The notes under the pieces: generated by a model
Database searches by the model: none
Seen by the model: the letters and a program-made list of their open reading frames with translations, nothing else
Told to the model about the DNA's origin: nothing
Program-made: the position numbers and the translations under genes
Shown here: one piece after another, positions 40,552 to 51,018 of the stretch
Layout of the letters: each line of letters starts with the position of its first letter
Numbering within the stretch: the stretch's first letter is position 1
Assembly: GCA_937127125.1 (NCBI GenBank)
Contig: CAKZLO010000015.1
Span: 38,385-102,384 of the forward strand
DNA from: an uncultured Ardenticatenia bacterium
Lineage (GTDB): Bacteria; Chloroflexota; Anaerolineae; 4572-78; NAK82
DNA length: 64,000 nucleotides
Direction of reading: 5' to 3'

Positions 40552-42285
40552 ATGAGCGAGGTGAAAGACAGCAAAACGAGCAGCGCTCCGCCTTCCAACT
40601 TTATCAAGGAGATCATTGACGAGGACCTGCGCACCAACCGTTTTGGTGGACGGGTACACACCCGTTTCCCGCCTGAGCCGAACGGCTATCTGCACATCGG
40701 CCACGCCAAGTCGATATGCCTGAACTTCGGCCTGGCGGAAGAGTATGGGGGGCTATGCAACCTACGCTTCGACGACACCAACCCCACCAAAGAAGACGTC
40801 GAATACGTCGAGTCCATCATCGAGGATGTGCGCTGGCTGGGCTTCGATTGGGGCGATCGGCTGTTTTATGCCTCGGACTACTTCGAGCAGCTGTATGAAT
40901 ATGCCGAACAGCTGATCAAACTGGGCAAGGCCTATGTGTGCGACCTGACGCCCGACGAAATCCGCGACTATCGAGGCACGCTGACCGAGCCGGGTCGAGA
41001 GAGCCCTTACCGTAATCGCTCGGTCGAGGAAAACCTCGATCTCTTCCGGCGCATGCGTGCCGGCGAGTTCGAGGACGGTGCGCGCACCCTGCGTGCCAAG
41101 ATCGACATGGCCTCACCCAACCTGAACATGCGCGACCCGGTCATCTATCGCATCCGCCACGCCGAACACCACCGCACCGGCAACAAGTGGTGCATCTACC
41201 CGATGTACGACTTTGCCCACTGCCTGTCCGACTCGATCGAGGGCATCACGCACTCGATCTGCACGCTGGAATTCGAGGATCATCGCCCGCTGTATGACTG
41301 GTTCCTGGACGTGTTGGGCGTCTATCATCCGCGCCAGATCGAGTTTGCCCGCCTCAATCTCACCTATACCGTGCTGAGCAAGCGCAAGCTGTTGACCTTG
41401 GTCGAACGTGGCTATGTGCGTGGGTGGGACGACCCGCGCATGCCCACGCTCTCAGGCTTACGGCGCCGTGGCTATACCCCTGAAGCGATTCGAGAGTTCG
41501 CCGAGCGCGTCGGGGTGGCCAAGACCAACAGTGTGGTGGATATCGCCCTGCTGGAACATTGTGTGCGCGAAGACCTCAACAAGCGCGCGCCCCGCGTGAT
41601 GGCCGTCCTGCGACCGCTGAAGGTGGTGTTGCTGAACTATCCAGAGGGACAGGTGGAGGAAGTAGAGGCGGTCAACAATCCGGAGGATCCCAGCATGGGC
41701 ACGCGCAAGGTGCCTTTCTCGCGTGTGCTCTACATTGAGCGCGACGACTTCCGCGAGGACCCTCCCAAGGAGTTCTACCGTCTGGCGCCAGGCCGCGAGG
41801 TGCGCCTGCGCTATGCCTATTTCATCAAGTGTGTCGACGTGATCAAGGACCCGCAGACCGGAGAGGTGGTCGAGCTGCACTGCACGTATGACCCTGCGAC
41901 GCGCGGTGGCGATGCACCGGATGGGCGCAAGGTGAAAGCGACGTTGCATTGGGTGTCGGCAGCGCATGCCCTCGAGGCTGAAGTGCGCCTGTACGATTAT
42001 CTCTTCACCAAACCCGATCCCAACGAGGTGGAAGAGGGGCAGGATTTCACGGCGAACATCAACCCCAATTCTCTGGAAGTGTTACCTTCCTGTTGGGTGG
42101 AGCCAAGCTTGAAGGGGGCCGCCATCGGCAGCCGCTACCAGTTTGAGCGCCTTGGCTACTTTTGCGTGGATCCCGATTCGGCGGGCGGCAAGCTGGTGTT
42201 CAACCGCACGGTCTCCCTGCGCGACACATGGGCCAAGATCGAACAGAGACAAAAGCAGGTAGAAGCGGTCTATGGACGCAGCTGA
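40552..42285 (+). CDS. glnS: Glutaminyl-tRNA synthetase
   Basis: 577 residues. Class I motifs: '[24 protein letters not shown]' (HIGH) and '[13 protein letters not shown]' (KMSKS variant LSKRK). '[18 protein letters not shown]', '[18 protein letters not shown]' and the two anticodon-binding beta barrels follow. Direct glutaminylation is a eukaryote-derived trait scattered among bacteria, so ancient transfer is likely. Its 3' end overlaps gltX by 14 nt, an unusually intimate pairing of the two glutamate-family synthetases. Confidence 0.97.
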   Translation: MSEVKDSKTSSAPPSNFIKEIIDEDLRTNRFGGRVHTRFPPEPNGYLHIGHAKSICLNFGLAEEYGGLCNLRFDDTNPTKEDVEYVESIIEDVRWLGFDWGDRLFYASDYFEQLYEYAEQLIKLGKAYVCDLTPDEIRDYRGTLTEPGRESPYRNRSVEENLDLFRRMRAGEFEDGARTLRAKIDMASPNLNMRDPVIYRIRHAEHHRTGNKWCIYPMYDFAHCLSDSIEGITHSICTLEFEDHRPLYDWFLDVLGVYHPRQIEFARLNLTYTVLSKRKLLTLVERGYVRGWDDPRMPTLSGLRRRGYTPEAIREFAERVGVAKTNSVVDIALLEHCVREDLNKRAPRVMAVLRPLKVVLLNYPEGQVEEVEAVNNPEDPSMGTRKVPFSRVLYIERDDFREDPPKEFYRLAPGREVRLRYAYFIKCVDVIKDPQTGEVVELHCTYDPATRGGDAPDGRKVKATLHWVSAAHALEAEVRLYDYLFTKPDPNEVEEGQDFTANINPNSLEVLPSCWVEPSLKGAAIGSRYQFERLGYFCVDPDSAGGKLVFNRTVSLRDTWAKIEQRQKQVEAVYGRS

Positions 42286-43783
42286 CACCGTACGCGTGCG
42301 CTTCGCGCCCAGCCCTACCGGCCTGCTTCACGTGGGGGGTCTGCGCACTGCTCTTTTCAACTGGCTTTTCGCGCGTCACTGCGGCGGGAGATTTATCCTG
42401 CGCATCGAAGACACCGACCGCAAGCGCTATGATCCCCGCGCTTTGCCCGACCTGTTGGAAAGTTTGCGCTGGCTGGGCCTCGATTGGGACGAAGGTCCAG
42501 AAGTGGGAGGAGACTATGGTCCCTACTTTCAATCCCAGCGCATTCACCTATATCAAGAATACGCGCGCCAGCTGGTGGAAAGCGGCGCCGCCTACTACTG
42601 CTTCTGTGCGCCAGAGCGTCAGGGTGCCGACGACGCGCGGCCAGAATCACGCCGCGGCGCTGCGACCGGCTACGATCGGCGATGTCGCTGGATTGACCCG
42701 CACCTGGCGGCAGAGCGTGTGGCGATCGGAGAGGCCGCTGTCATCCGCCTCAAGATGCCGCTGGAAGGACACACCACATTTCACGACCTGATCCGCGGCG
42801 ACATTACAGTGGAAAACAGCACCCAGGACGATGTGGTGTTGCTCAAGAGTGATGGCTATCCGACCTATCATCTGGCCAACGTCGTGGACGACCATCTGAT
42901 GCGCATCAGCCACATCCTGCGTGCGGATGAGTGGATTGCCACGGCGCCGCGCCACGTGCAGCTGTACAAAGCCTTCGGCTGGCAGATGCCCGCCATCGCC
43001 CACCTGCCGGTGGTGCTCGACCCAAGCGGCAAAGGCAAAATGAGCAAACGCAAGAAGATCGCGCCGGACGGTCGTGCGCTGCCGGTGCACGTGCGCGATT
43101 TCCGCGAGGCCGGCTATCTTCCCGAGGCAATGTTTAACTATCTGGCGCTGATCGGCTGGCGTTATGACGCGCACACCGAGCTGATGACCCGCCAGGAGAT
43201 TATCGAACGCTTCACCATTGAGCGTATCAACCCCACAGCAGCCGCCTTCGATTACCAGAAGCTGGATTACTTCAACGGGGTCTACATCCGCCAGCTGAGC
43301 GTGGATGACCTCACCGACAGGCTGCTGCCCTTCGTACAGCGAAAGGGCTGGCAGGTTGAGCACGAGACACTGCGCCGCATCGTGCCCCTGATCCAGGAAC
43401 GGATCGAGCGATTGGATCAAGTGACCGAGTGGGTGGATTTCTTCTTTGTCGAGCAGCTGCCCGACTATGACGCGCAACTGTTGATCCCGAAGCAAGCCGA
43501 CGCAGCAGCAACACGCCACCGGCTGCAACGTGCGCGCGAGGTGCTGGCGCAGGTGGAACCTTTCACCCACGATGCCATCGAGCACGCACTGCGCACACTG
43601 GCCGGCCAACTGGGGGTGAAAACCGGGCAGTTGTTCCAGCCAGTGCGGGTCGCGGTGTGCGCGCGGACAGTAGCACCACCCCTGTTCGGCTCGTTGGAGG
43701 TGCTGGGACGCGAGCGGGTGCTCCAGCGCATCGACCAGGCGCTGGCAAAACTATCCGGAGCGAGCCAGCAGGCTGCTCAGTAA
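42272..43783 (+). CDS. gltX: Glutamyl-tRNA synthetase
   Basis: 503 residues. '[26 protein letters not shown]' (HIGH-type), '[15 protein letters not shown]', '[18 protein letters not shown]' (KMSKS) and the C-terminal helical anticodon domain. An insertion near '[20 protein letters not shown]' fits the usual zinc-region spacing, though only two cysteines are present there. Since glnS is present, this enzyme may be discriminating (charging tRNA-Glu only); sequence alone does not decide. Its start lies inside glnS, implying translational coupling. Confidence 0.96.
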   Translation: MDAADTVRVRFAPSPTGLLHVGGLRTALFNWLFARHCGGRFILRIEDTDRKRYDPRALPDLLESLRWLGLDWDEGPEVGGDYGPYFQSQRIHLYQEYARQLVESGAAYYCFCAPERQGADDARPESRRGAATGYDRRCRWIDPHLAAERVAIGEAAVIRLKMPLEGHTTFHDLIRGDITVENSTQDDVVLLKSDGYPTYHLANVVDDHLMRISHILRADEWIATAPRHVQLYKAFGWQMPAIAHLPVVLDPSGKGKMSKRKKIAPDGRALPVHVRDFREAGYLPEAMFNYLALIGWRYDAHTELMTRQEIIERFTIERINPTAAAFDYQKLDYFNGVYIRQLSVDDLTDRLLPFVQRKGWQVEHETLRRIVPLIQERIERLDQVTEWVDFFFVEQLPDYDAQLLIPKQADAAATRHRLQRAREVLAQVEPFTHDAIEHALRTLAGQLGVKTGQLFQPVRVAVCARTVAPPLFGSLEVLGRERVLQRIDQALAKLSGASQQAAQ

Positions 43784-43834
43784 CCAACCTCGTTGCGGGG
43801 TCGTGAACCTCGAGCCGAAATCGTTCATATTCAG

Positions 43835-44545
43835 CTACTTGTGCCCCTCCGGGCGGTGGGAACCGTCGCAGAAGGGTTTGTTTTGCGACTTCCCACAGCA
43901 ACACAGTGTCACCCGGTTGCGCACTTCCAGCAGTTGCCCATCGGAACGTTCGATCGGGATATTGCCCGTCACCCACAGAGGGCCCTGGATCGGCCCTGCT
44001 GAAGTCATCTCGGTGGTTACTGCGATCTGCTGAGGCAGGTCCGGCTCGATGTCCGGTTCACCCTCGGCGATAGCGTAGGTGAATGATCCGGAGGGGCAGC
44101 GTTCCACCATGGCAATGACCAGCGAGCGCACGTGGGTGTCGTCAGTGTTAGACACCATTTGTTCCACGTTGCTGAACCGGGTGCCACAAAACCCAGATTC
44201 GGAACACAGCGAATAGTCGCGCCGTACGATGATGTTGGTGCCGATAAAGACCTTTTGGCGCTCGGCCGTGGGACGAAGATCGGCGGTTTCGCTGCCGTCG
44301 AAGGGCTCGAAGAGGTGGGTCATATCACAAAATGGTCTGTTTGCAGAGTGTCCGCAACGGCATAGAGTATAGGTACCTTTGGTCTCAATGGTGCCTTCCT
44401 TCTGCCAGGTCAGAGGCTCTCCGTATTCGGAGACAACCTGTCTCTTGCGCACCAATGGCACGTCACCGTAGACATGGTAAGGACCATCCTTTTCGATCAC
44501 GATGCGCGGGACATCCGATTTCTGGGATGATGAGTTCTCTGCCAC
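43835..44545 (-). CDS. Double-CDGSH iron-sulfur protein
   Basis: 236 residues, GTG start with GAGG 5 nt before. Two zf-CDGSH motifs that bind [2Fe-2S] by 3 Cys + 1 His: CRCGHSANRPFCDMTH (about 61-76) and CCCGKSQNKPFCDGSH near the C-terminus. Between them is a ferredoxin-like stretch (DYSLCSESGFCGTRFSNVEQM ... VERCPSGSFTY) with three Cys, the DUF1271-type region. The first motif has Met where Gly is usual. Redox or cluster-transfer role in the cytoplasm is inferred; no partner gene is adjacent. Confidence 0.88.
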   Translation of the reverse strand: MAENSSSQKSDVPRIVIEKDGPYHVYGDVPLVRKRQVVSEYGEPLTWQKEGTIETKGTYTLCRCGHSANRPFCDMTHLFEPFDGSETADLRPTAERQKVFIGTNIIVRRDYSLCSESGFCGTRFSNVEQMVSNTDDTHVRSLVIAMVERCPSGSFTYAIAEGEPDIEPDLPQQIAVTTEMTSAGPIQGPLWVTGNIPIERSDGQLLEVRNRVTLCCCGKSQNKPFCDGSHRPEGHK

Positions 44546-44613
44546 CGTTCCTCTAACCCCCTGTACTTAATTGCGTTCTATACCCTAAAATCCCTTTTTA
44601 CCCTTATTTAGCA

Positions 44614-45408
44614 TCAACTGCCCACATGTGCCAAATCAGGGAATGCCGATGCGCAGCGACGGCACAAACGCGCCAGCAGCCAGTGCGCCGGGATGAGCAG
44701 CCACAGGCTGGGCGCGTAATAGAAAATCGCAGCCGTCGTGAAGAGCAAGCTGGCGTCAACCAGGGTGCGTGGAGAAGCCAGGTGCTGCCATGGCCTTCCT
44801 GCCAGCCAGGCACACAGCCCCCATTCCACGCAGACCAGGCCGGCACCCCCTACCACACCCAGGTAGAGATCATCGCTCAGCCACCAGATGCCGCCACGGT
44901 AGAAGCTCCAGTGAACGGCGGCATACACCACCGTTCCCAATGCAGCGACATCGTGGAGACTGCCCGACGCGTCGCTGGCCGGATGCGCGTTCTTCACGGA
45001 GCGCAGCGCATGCCGGTATAGCCTCCATATGATAACTAGCAGTCCTGCCATCAGAACGGTCAGGCCTGCCCATATCCCGAGGTCGGGCAACCAGGTGCGC
45101 AACAACAACCCCCCCGCAACGCGCAGCCAGTCCAGCACCCCGGCTGTGGCCATCCTCTCGGGCATATTGTAGAGCTGCTCCAGCCCCACCAGGCCGAGGT
45201 AGCGCGCGGGCAACGCACCCAGCAACAGGGCTGTATAAGGAAGCCCTATGTAGTAGCCGAAGCGCAGAAAAGAGAGGAGAAAGCGTGCTTGAGGGCGCTC
45301 ATAGAAAGCCATGGCCTGAGGAAAGGTGCTGAAGCGTTCCGCTACCAATCGCAGCCACAGCGAGACCACCAGATAAGCGGCAACCTGCCAGTAGGTCGCT
45401 AGCTCCAC
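44614..45408 (-). CDS. Multi-pass membrane protein, function unknown
   Basis: 264 residues from a GTG at 45408; the frame opens at a TTG at 45453, which would overlap the kinase by 38 nt. Six to seven hydrophobic segments. A conserved-looking 'FERPQARFLLSFLRFGYYIGLPYTALLLGALPARYLGLVGL'-type stretch (about 30-75, written here approximately) is not assigned to a known family. It directly follows a sensor kinase on the same strand and may be a CPBP-like or accessory membrane protein; no motif settles this. Confidence 0.6.
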   Translation of the reverse strand: MELATYWQVAAYLVVSLWLRLVAERFSTFPQAMAFYERPQARFLLSFLRFGYYIGLPYTALLLGALPARYLGLVGLEQLYNMPERMATAGVLDWLRVAGGLLLRTWLPDLGIWAGLTVLMAGLLVIIWRLYRHALRSVKNAHPASDASGSLHDVAALGTVVYAAVHWSFYRGGIWWLSDDLYLGVVGGAGLVCVEWGLCAWLAGRPWQHLASPRTLVDASLLFTTAAIFYYAPSLWLLIPAHWLLARLCRRCASAFPDLAHVGS

Positions 45409-45415
45409 GAATGCT

Positions 45416-47149
45416 CTAGCCCACTGTGCTCCAGCGATGGAGTGGGATCTCAACGCGCACGCGAGTTCCCGCCCCGGGTTGCGACTCGATCGAGAAGTGG
45501 CCGCCCAGATACTCGGCGCGATCTTCCATGTTCAGCAGGCCCATGTGCCCCGCTTCTCGTCGGCGGCGCGCTGCCTCAGCATCAAAGCCGACGCCATCGT
45601 CCTGCACTTCCACCCGGAGCAGACCATCCTCGACGCGCAGGCGGATTATCACGTTACGCGCCTGAGCGTGTTTCTTCACGTTGCCGATTGCTTCCTCAAC
45701 GATGGAGAAGATGACACCTTCGGCCTGCTTCTCCAGCTGACCGCGGTAGCCCTGTGCCTCTACGCGCACGTTAAGCCCATCTGTCTGGTGCAGGCGCTCG
45801 GCATATTGGCGCAGTGCTGCCACCAGGCCCCGCGTCTCCAGGATAACCGGCCGCAAGGTGAACAGCATCATGCGAATTTCCTGGGTGGTTTTGCGTGCCA
45901 GCTCTTCGATCTGGGCCACTTCTTCCTTGATCTTCTCCGGGGCCTGTTGCTTCTCGATCATCATGTGCACATAGTTCAGTCGCATGGCAACAGCCGAAAT
46001 CGACTGAGTCGGGCCGTCGTGGAGTTCACGGGCCAGCTTGTGACGTTCTTCCGCTTCTTTCTCCAGGATGCGGCGCTGTTCCAGCTGCAGGCTCTGGTAC
46101 AGCTGGGCGTTCTTGAGCGCCAGAGAAGCCTGATGGCAGAAGGTAGAGAGCAGCTCGGCGTGTTCGGCGTTGAAGAAGTCGGCAATGGTACTGGCCAACA
46201 CTACCACGCCAAAGGTGTCCAGACCGGCGCGCAACGGCACACACAAAACGGATTTGGCCTCGCGCATGCACAGCAACTGGCTGAACACTGGGTCGCTGGC
46301 TACCTCCTGCGTGATGCGCGGTTCAGCGCTGTACACCGCCTGGGCGATCACCTCGCTATTTCCGGACACGGTGCGATTTTCATCCACACGGGGGATATTC
46401 CGGCCAGCGTGTACGCGCAGATGCTCGAAATTGCCCTCCATCTCGAACAACATCACGAGCCCCACCAGCGAGGGATTGATCTCGTCCGACTCACTGATCG
46501 CGATCATGCTCAGTTCCAGCATGGTGCGCAGCACCCGTTCATAGCTCAGCGTCGCGCTGAGGGTGGTGGCCATCTCACGCACAACGGTGGCATGCCGATA
46601 GGCGCGTTGCAGCTGTTCCAGCTCGCCGGATGGAGCACCGAGAAACGGGATACGCGCTTTCCTGACACCTTTTGCGCTGGCAGGATGCACCAGCCCTGCT
46701 ACGCCTGCCACAGCCGCCAGCAGGGCAATATGGCTGATCAAGGTGTAGAGAGCTGGCAACCCCTCGAGCTCCTGACGGATCGCGGCACTGCCGACATAGA
46801 CCAGTGCCATCGGGACCACAGCCGGCAATCCGCCCAGCAGCCCAAAGCTGAGAGCGGCGCATAACACAGGGAAGACCGCCACAGGCAAGAGCGGATTCGC
46901 TTGGCTGCCTGCTGTCAGGACGATCAGTCCTGCAACGCCAAGATCCAAAACGATGCCCGCGACCCTCATCCAGAGCTGATAAAAGCGAAAGTACAGGGCG
47001 GCTGTCTGCAAGACATTGTGAAAGGCAGCCAATCCCGCAATGATGTACACGCGCAGGAAAGTCTCCGGAGATGCCTCGGGGTTGAGCCAGACCAGAGCGA
47101 GCGTCATCGCCAGCCAGGGCCAGCGCAAATAAGCTATCAGCCAGTCCAT
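45416..47149 (-). CDS. NarL-type sensor histidine kinase with N-terminal membrane domain and GAF
   Basis: About 577 residues from the ATG at 47149 (GGAG 11 nt before); the frame extends to a GTG at 47227 through a low-complexity stretch. Five to six spans at the N-terminus, a GAF domain (about 190-350), then the HisKA_3 dimerisation box with the phospho-accepting His in RHKLARELHDGPTQSI. The ATPase end has EEAIGNVKKHA and VQDDGVGFD. Such kinases act on LuxR/NarL-type regulators; none is adjacent, so the partner is elsewhere. Signal unknown. Confidence 0.88.
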   Translation of the reverse strand: MDWLIAYLRWPWLAMTLALVWLNPEASPETFLRVYIIAGLAAFHNVLQTAALYFRFYQLWMRVAGIVLDLGVAGLIVLTAGSQANPLLPVAVFPVLCAALSFGLLGGLPAVVPMALVYVGSAAIRQELEGLPALYTLISHIALLAAVAGVAGLVHPASAKGVRKARIPFLGAPSGELEQLQRAYRHATVVREMATTLSATLSYERVLRTMLELSMIAISESDEINPSLVGLVMLFEMEGNFEHLRVHAGRNIPRVDENRTVSGNSEVIAQAVYSAEPRITQEVASDPVFSQLLCMREAKSVLCVPLRAGLDTFGVVVLASTIADFFNAEHAELLSTFCHQASLALKNAQLYQSLQLEQRRILEKEAEERHKLARELHDGPTQSISAVAMRLNYVHMMIEKQQAPEKIKEEVAQIEELARKTTQEIRMMLFTLRPVILETRGLVAALRQYAERLHQTDGLNVRVEAQGYRGQLEKQAEGVIFSIVEEAIGNVKKHAQARNVIIRLRVEDGLLRVEVQDDGVGFDAEAARRRREAGHMGLLNMEDRAEYLGGHFSIESQPGAGTRVRVEIPLHRWSTVG

Positions 47150-47340
47150 AGGAAGGGCACTCCACGGACCAGCGATACCCCCTTTCTCCGAAGGGGGCGG
47201 AGTGACAACGGGGCGCTGCACGCTCACAGGGCGGGCACCTTCAGAGCAATTCCTCAGCTGACGACCGGCTGTGCCGAGCCGGTCAGTGTGTTCTCGTTAC
47301 AAAACTATCACAAGACCTGAAGAAATGCAAGCACACCTCA

Positions 47341-48207
47341 TCACAGCAGCACTATCACGATGCCCACAAGTGTGATCACGGCACCGATGAGCGAGTTCAG
47401 GCTGGGCATCTGACCCAGAATGAGCATGCCCAGCAATACCCCTCCTGTCACCTCTTGCGTGGCGATCAGGTTGACATAGGTGGCGTGGGTGCGACGGATG
47501 GCTGCGTTATAGAGCGTGTGGCCAAGGCCCAGCGGCACCGCACCGGACAGCACCAACGAAAGCATTTGGCGGAGACCGTAGCCACTGGGCGTCCAGGTGA
47601 ACAATGCCGCTGGCAACATCCAGATACCGGCCATGCCATATGTGGCAAAAGCATACGTCAGCAGAGGATATGTGGTGCGTTGTGCACGCCCGATCACTGA
47701 ATAGATGCCGAAGGTGATCGCTGAAACGAGCGCCAGCCCATCCCCAATCAGCATGGTGCTGTCCAATGCTGGTTGGAAACCGACCAACACAGCGATGCCC
47801 ACCAGCACCACCAGGATGCCCAGATATTTGCGTGGCGCAATGGGCTCTCTCAGATAGATTGCCGAAAATAGGGTGACAAATATCGGAGAGGTATAGGTGA
47901 TGGTCAGGGCATGGGCGATTGAGGTGAAATTGAGCGCAGCAATATAGCCCAGAAAGTGCACCGCTGTGACCAGGCCGTACTGGAGAAACCGAAGAGGGTC
48001 AGCATGGTTGTAGCGCGGCAGGGAACCCTGGAGCAATGCAATGCCGAGCACTGAGGCAGCGCCCACCACCATGCGCCAAAAGGTCTTCTCGTAGGGCGAG
48101 AGGGGATCTGCCCAGATCATCAAGACTGGGCTGGTGGAGAAGAAGGATACGGCGATGACCGCCAGCCACAGGCCACGTCGCTCGCTCGGCTGCATAGAGG
48201 GTACCAA
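47341..48207 (-). CDS. EamA/DMT-family transporter, last gene of the lysine operon
   Basis: 288 residues and ten spans in two EamA repeats ('YEKTFWRMVVGAASVLGIALL' and 'GYIAALNFTSIAHALTITYTSPIFVTLFSAIYLREPI'). The likely start is a TTG at 48207, which begins immediately after the lysB stop and has AGGAG 5 nt before; an ATG at 48195 is the alternative. Its zero spacing to lysB places it in the lysine operon, suggesting export of lysine or a pathway intermediate. Other DMT members export many metabolites, so the substrate is inferred from position only. Confidence 0.82.
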   Translation of the reverse strand: MVPSMQPSERRGLWLAVIAVSFFSTSPVLMIWADPLSPYEKTFWRMVVGAASVLGIALLQGSLPRYNHADPLRFLQYGLVTAVHFLGYIAALNFTSIAHALTITYTSPIFVTLFSAIYLREPIAPRKYLGILVVLVGIAVLVGFQPALDSTMLIGDGLALVSAITFGIYSVIGRAQRTTYPLLTYAFATYGMAGIWMLPAALFTWTPSGYGLRQMLSLVLSGAVPLGLGHTLYNAAIRRTHATYVNLIATQEVTGGVLLGMLILGQMPSLNSLIGAVITLVGIVIVLL

Positions 48208-49227
48208 CTAAGCTCCTAACGCTGCCAGGACGGCCTGGCCCATGGCGTGCGTGCCCACCGTCTCCTGCGTCGCGGGGGCGATGTCGGGTGTGAGCACCCC
48301 ACGCGCCAGCACCTGCTCGACAGCGCGCTCGATTGCATCGGCCAGGTCGCCCCGCTGCCACACATGGCGCAGCAGGAGGGCCACGCTCAAGATGGCACCC
48401 AGCGGATTGGCGAGGCCACGGCCGGCGATGTCGGGAGCGGCACCATGCACCGGCTCGGCAATGGCGCAACGCTCGCCCAGGCTGAGCGAGGGCGCCATGC
48501 CCAACCCACCCGCCAGCGCGGCAGCCAGGTCGGACAGGATGTCACCATACAAATTGGGGGTCAACAACACCCTATAACGTCCTGGCTGGCGCACCAGATG
48601 ATAAGCCACCGAGTCCACCAGGCCCTCGTCGGTTTGCACGTCCGGAAATTCACGCGCCACTGCCAGGCAGCTCTCACGCCACAACCCATCGCTGATGCGC
48701 AAAATGTTCGCCTTGTGCACAATGGTCAGGCGACGGTCGCGCTGCATGGCCAGCTGAAATGCCACGCGCGCCACCCGCTCGGAGCCGCGCCGACTGATGA
48801 CGCGCTCCGCGATGGCCACCTCGCCTTCGAGCCGCTCGCGGCCCACGTACAGGCATTCTGTGTTCTCTCGCACAATCAACAAGTCGATGTCGCGTCGTGC
48901 GTCGGGCAGCGGCCAGCTGCGTGACGGCCGCAGGTTGGCAAAGACATCCAGCTCGCGCCGCAAAGCGACGATGGGACTGCGGTATCCCGCCACCGGATGC
49001 GACGGCGAAGCGACCGCCCCAAAAAGCACCACTCCTGCCTGGCGTGCAGCGGACATAGTTGCCTCTGGCAAGGCGGTACCCGTGCGCTGGAAGGTCTCCC
49101 AGCCGGCCTCGGCGAAGCTCAGCTGTACCTCGGGCAACACGGCCTGCAACACGGCCACCGCCACCGGCACGACTTCCTGACCGACTCCGTCGCCGGGGAT
49201 GACGCATAAATGCAATGTTTCCGTCAT
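48208..49227 (-). CDS. lysB: Homoisocitrate dehydrogenase
   Basis: 339 residues from the ATG at 49227, whose ATGA overlaps the upstream stop. Beta-decarboxylating dehydrogenase family: '[14 protein letters not shown]', '[16 protein letters not shown]', '[20 protein letters not shown]', '[26 protein letters not shown]' and '[24 protein letters not shown]'. It converts homoisocitrate to 2-oxoadipate with NAD and loss of CO2. By sequence it could pass for isopropylmalate dehydrogenase; the neighbours fix it as the lysine enzyme. Confidence 0.88.
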   Translation of the reverse strand: MTETLHLCVIPGDGVGQEVVPVAVAVLQAVLPEVQLSFAEAGWETFQRTGTALPEATMSAARQAGVVLFGAVASPSHPVAGYRSPIVALRRELDVFANLRPSRSWPLPDARRDIDLLIVRENTECLYVGRERLEGEVAIAERVISRRGSERVARVAFQLAMQRDRRLTIVHKANILRISDGLWRESCLAVAREFPDVQTDEGLVDSVAYHLVRQPGRYRVLLTPNLYGDILSDLAAALAGGLGMAPSLSLGERCAIAEPVHGAAPDIAGRGLANPLGAILSVALLLRHVWQRGDLADAIERAVEQVLARGVLTPDIAPATQETVGTHAMGQAVLAALGA

Positions 49228-49724
49228 AGACGCTCCGCCGCCAACACTCGCTTCAGGTAGGGAATGAGCCCTCCCTCGGCCAGAATGCGCTGCACCGAAG
49301 GCGGGAAGGGGGGAAAGGAGAACACACCGGCCGGGCAACGAATCTCAGCCACAGCGAGATCCACTTCCACCGGCTGGCCATGTTCAATGGCCGCCACGGC
49401 AGCCGGGCAAACGATTGCAGGCAAGCCGTTGTTGATCGCGTTGCGATAAAAGATGCGCGCGAAGGAAACTGCGATGATCGCACCCACACCGGCTGCCTTC
49501 AGACAGAGGACTGCCTGTTCGCGCGAACTGCCACAGCCCCAGTTGCGCCCGGCGACAATGATATCGCCCGGCCGCACCCCGGTGGCGAAGGTGGGATCGA
49601 GATCCTCGAGCGCATGTGCCGCCATGTCGCGCAGCTCGGTCAATGTGTAGGTGTACTTTCCCGGGAAGATAACGTCTGTATTGACGTTGTCCCCATATTT
49701 CCAGGCCTTTCCTGAGAAGCGCAT
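49224..49724 (-). CDS. lysU: Homoaconitase small subunit
   Basis: 166 residues, the swivel domain. '[17 protein letters not shown]' at the start and '[42 protein letters not shown]' are the LeuD/LysU signature. With LysT it interconverts homocitrate and homoisocitrate. It lies 10 nt after lysT and overlaps lysB by 4 nt. The loop '[10 protein letters not shown]' matches the archaeal/Thermus-type short subunit that serves the lysine pathway; sequence alone does not exclude isopropylmalate isomerase. Confidence 0.88.
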   Translation of the reverse strand: MRFSGKAWKYGDNVNTDVIFPGKYTYTLTELRDMAAHALEDLDPTFATGVRPGDIIVAGRNWGCGSSREQAVLCLKAAGVGAIIAVSFARIFYRNAINNGLPAIVCPAAVAAIEHGQPVEVDLAVAEIRCPAGVFSFPPFPPSVQRILAEGGLIPYLKRVLAAERL

Positions 49725-49734
49725 CGGGCGTGCC

Positions 49735-51018
49735 TCACTCCAGTTCAGCGGGATGGATGATGCGGCCGGTGACAGCGCTGGCGGCCACCACGGCCGGACT
49801 GGCCAGGTAGATATCGGCCTCGCGCGTGCCCATACGGCCGCGGAAATTGCGATTCGCCGTGCTGATGGTCACCTCGCCGGGCGCCGGCACGCCGAGATGA
49901 TTGCCCATGCACGGACCACAACCGGGCGGGCCGATCACGGCACCGGCAGCGAGCAAGGTGTCCAGATAGCCCATCTGTACGGCTGCGCGCAACACGCGCG
50001 CCGAAGCAGGGATCACCAACAGGCGCGTGCCGGGATGCACGCGGCGGCCATGCAATATCTGGGCCGCCACCGCCAGATCCTCCAGGCGAGCATTGGTGCA
50101 CGTGCCCAGAAAAGCCTGGTGCACGCGCGTCCCGGCCACCCGAGAGATGGGCACCACATTGTCCACAGCATGCGGACAGGCGACTTGCGGCTCAAGGCTG
50201 GTGACGTCGAAGACATACTCGGCAGCGTAATGGGCATCCGGGTCCGGATATATCGCCCCGGCGAAGAAACGCTCAGCCAGCTCTGGAGAGGTATCCTGCG
50301 TCTGGGCACGCAGCCACTCGAGCGTCACCTGATCGGGCGCCAGCCAGGCATTCTTGACGCCCATCTCGGCCATCAGGTTGGGCAATACGAAGCGACTTTC
50401 CATGGAGAGCTGGGCGATCGTCTCACCGTGCAGCTCCACCGAGGCGTAGTTGCCTGCCTCGGCGCCGAGCTGCCCAATGATGTACAGCCCCACATCTTTG
50501 GCCGAGACCCACTTGCTGGGCGTGCCGCTCACGACGATCTTGATGCTTTCGGGCACGCGCAACCACAACGTTCCGGTTGCCCACAATGCGGCCACTTCGC
50601 TGCGTCCGATGCCGGCGCCAAAAGCGCCTAGCGCGCCGTAGTGGGTGCTATGACTGTCGGCGCCGAGCACCAGCATACCCGGACGGATCAGCCCTTCTTC
50701 GCACAGCACCTGATGGCAGATGCCGCGACCCACGTCGAAGAAGTGCACAATGCCTTGTTCGGCGACAAACTGGCGAATTTCGGCGTGATTCTGGGCATGC
50801 TGGGTGGTGGGAGCCGGGGCAGCGTGGTCAAGCACAACCGCGAGTCGTTCGGGGTGCTTCACTCGCGGCAATCCCAGCTGGCGCCATGTACGGATAATCG
50901 CAGCTGTGTTATCGTGGCTCAGCACCAGATCGGGCGTGGCGTCGATGACCTGACCGGGCTCCACGCTCGTCCGCCCGGCGTTGCGTGCAAGCAGCTTCTC
51001 AGCGAATGTTTGCCCCAT
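49735..51018 (-). CDS. lysT: Homoaconitase large subunit
   Basis: 427 residues. The [4Fe-4S] ligands are the Cys in '[20 protein letters not shown]' and the pair in '[14 protein letters not shown]'. Substrate-site stretches are '[22 protein letters not shown]' and '[15 protein letters not shown]'. Its first 20 nt overlap the end of the homocitrate synthase gene. It dehydrates homocitrate and rehydrates to homoisocitrate together with LysU. Confidence 0.9.
   Translation of the reverse strand: MGQTFAEKLLARNAGRTSVEPGQVIDATPDLVLSHDNTAAIIRTWRQLGLPRVKHPERLAVVLDHAAPAPTTQHAQNHAEIRQFVAEQGIVHFFDVGRGICHQVLCEEGLIRPGMLVLGADSHSTHYGALGAFGAGIGRSEVAALWATGTLWLRVPESIKIVVSGTPSKWVSAKDVGLYIIGQLGAEAGNYASVELHGETIAQLSMESRFVLPNLMAEMGVKNAWLAPDQVTLEWLRAQTQDTSPELAERFFAGAIYPDPDAHYAAEYVFDVTSLEPQVACPHAVDNVVPISRVAGTRVHQAFLGTCTNARLEDLAVAAQILHGRRVHPGTRLLVIPASARVLRAAVQMGYLDTLLAAGAVIGPPGCGPCMGNHLGVPAPGEVTISTANRNFRGRMGTREADIYLASPAVVAASAVTGRIIHPAELE

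Noticed and set aside
45437..46864. 475-codon frame antisense to the NarL-type kinase
   Set aside because: A high-GC shadow; the opposite strand encodes clear HisKA_3 and ATPase motifs.
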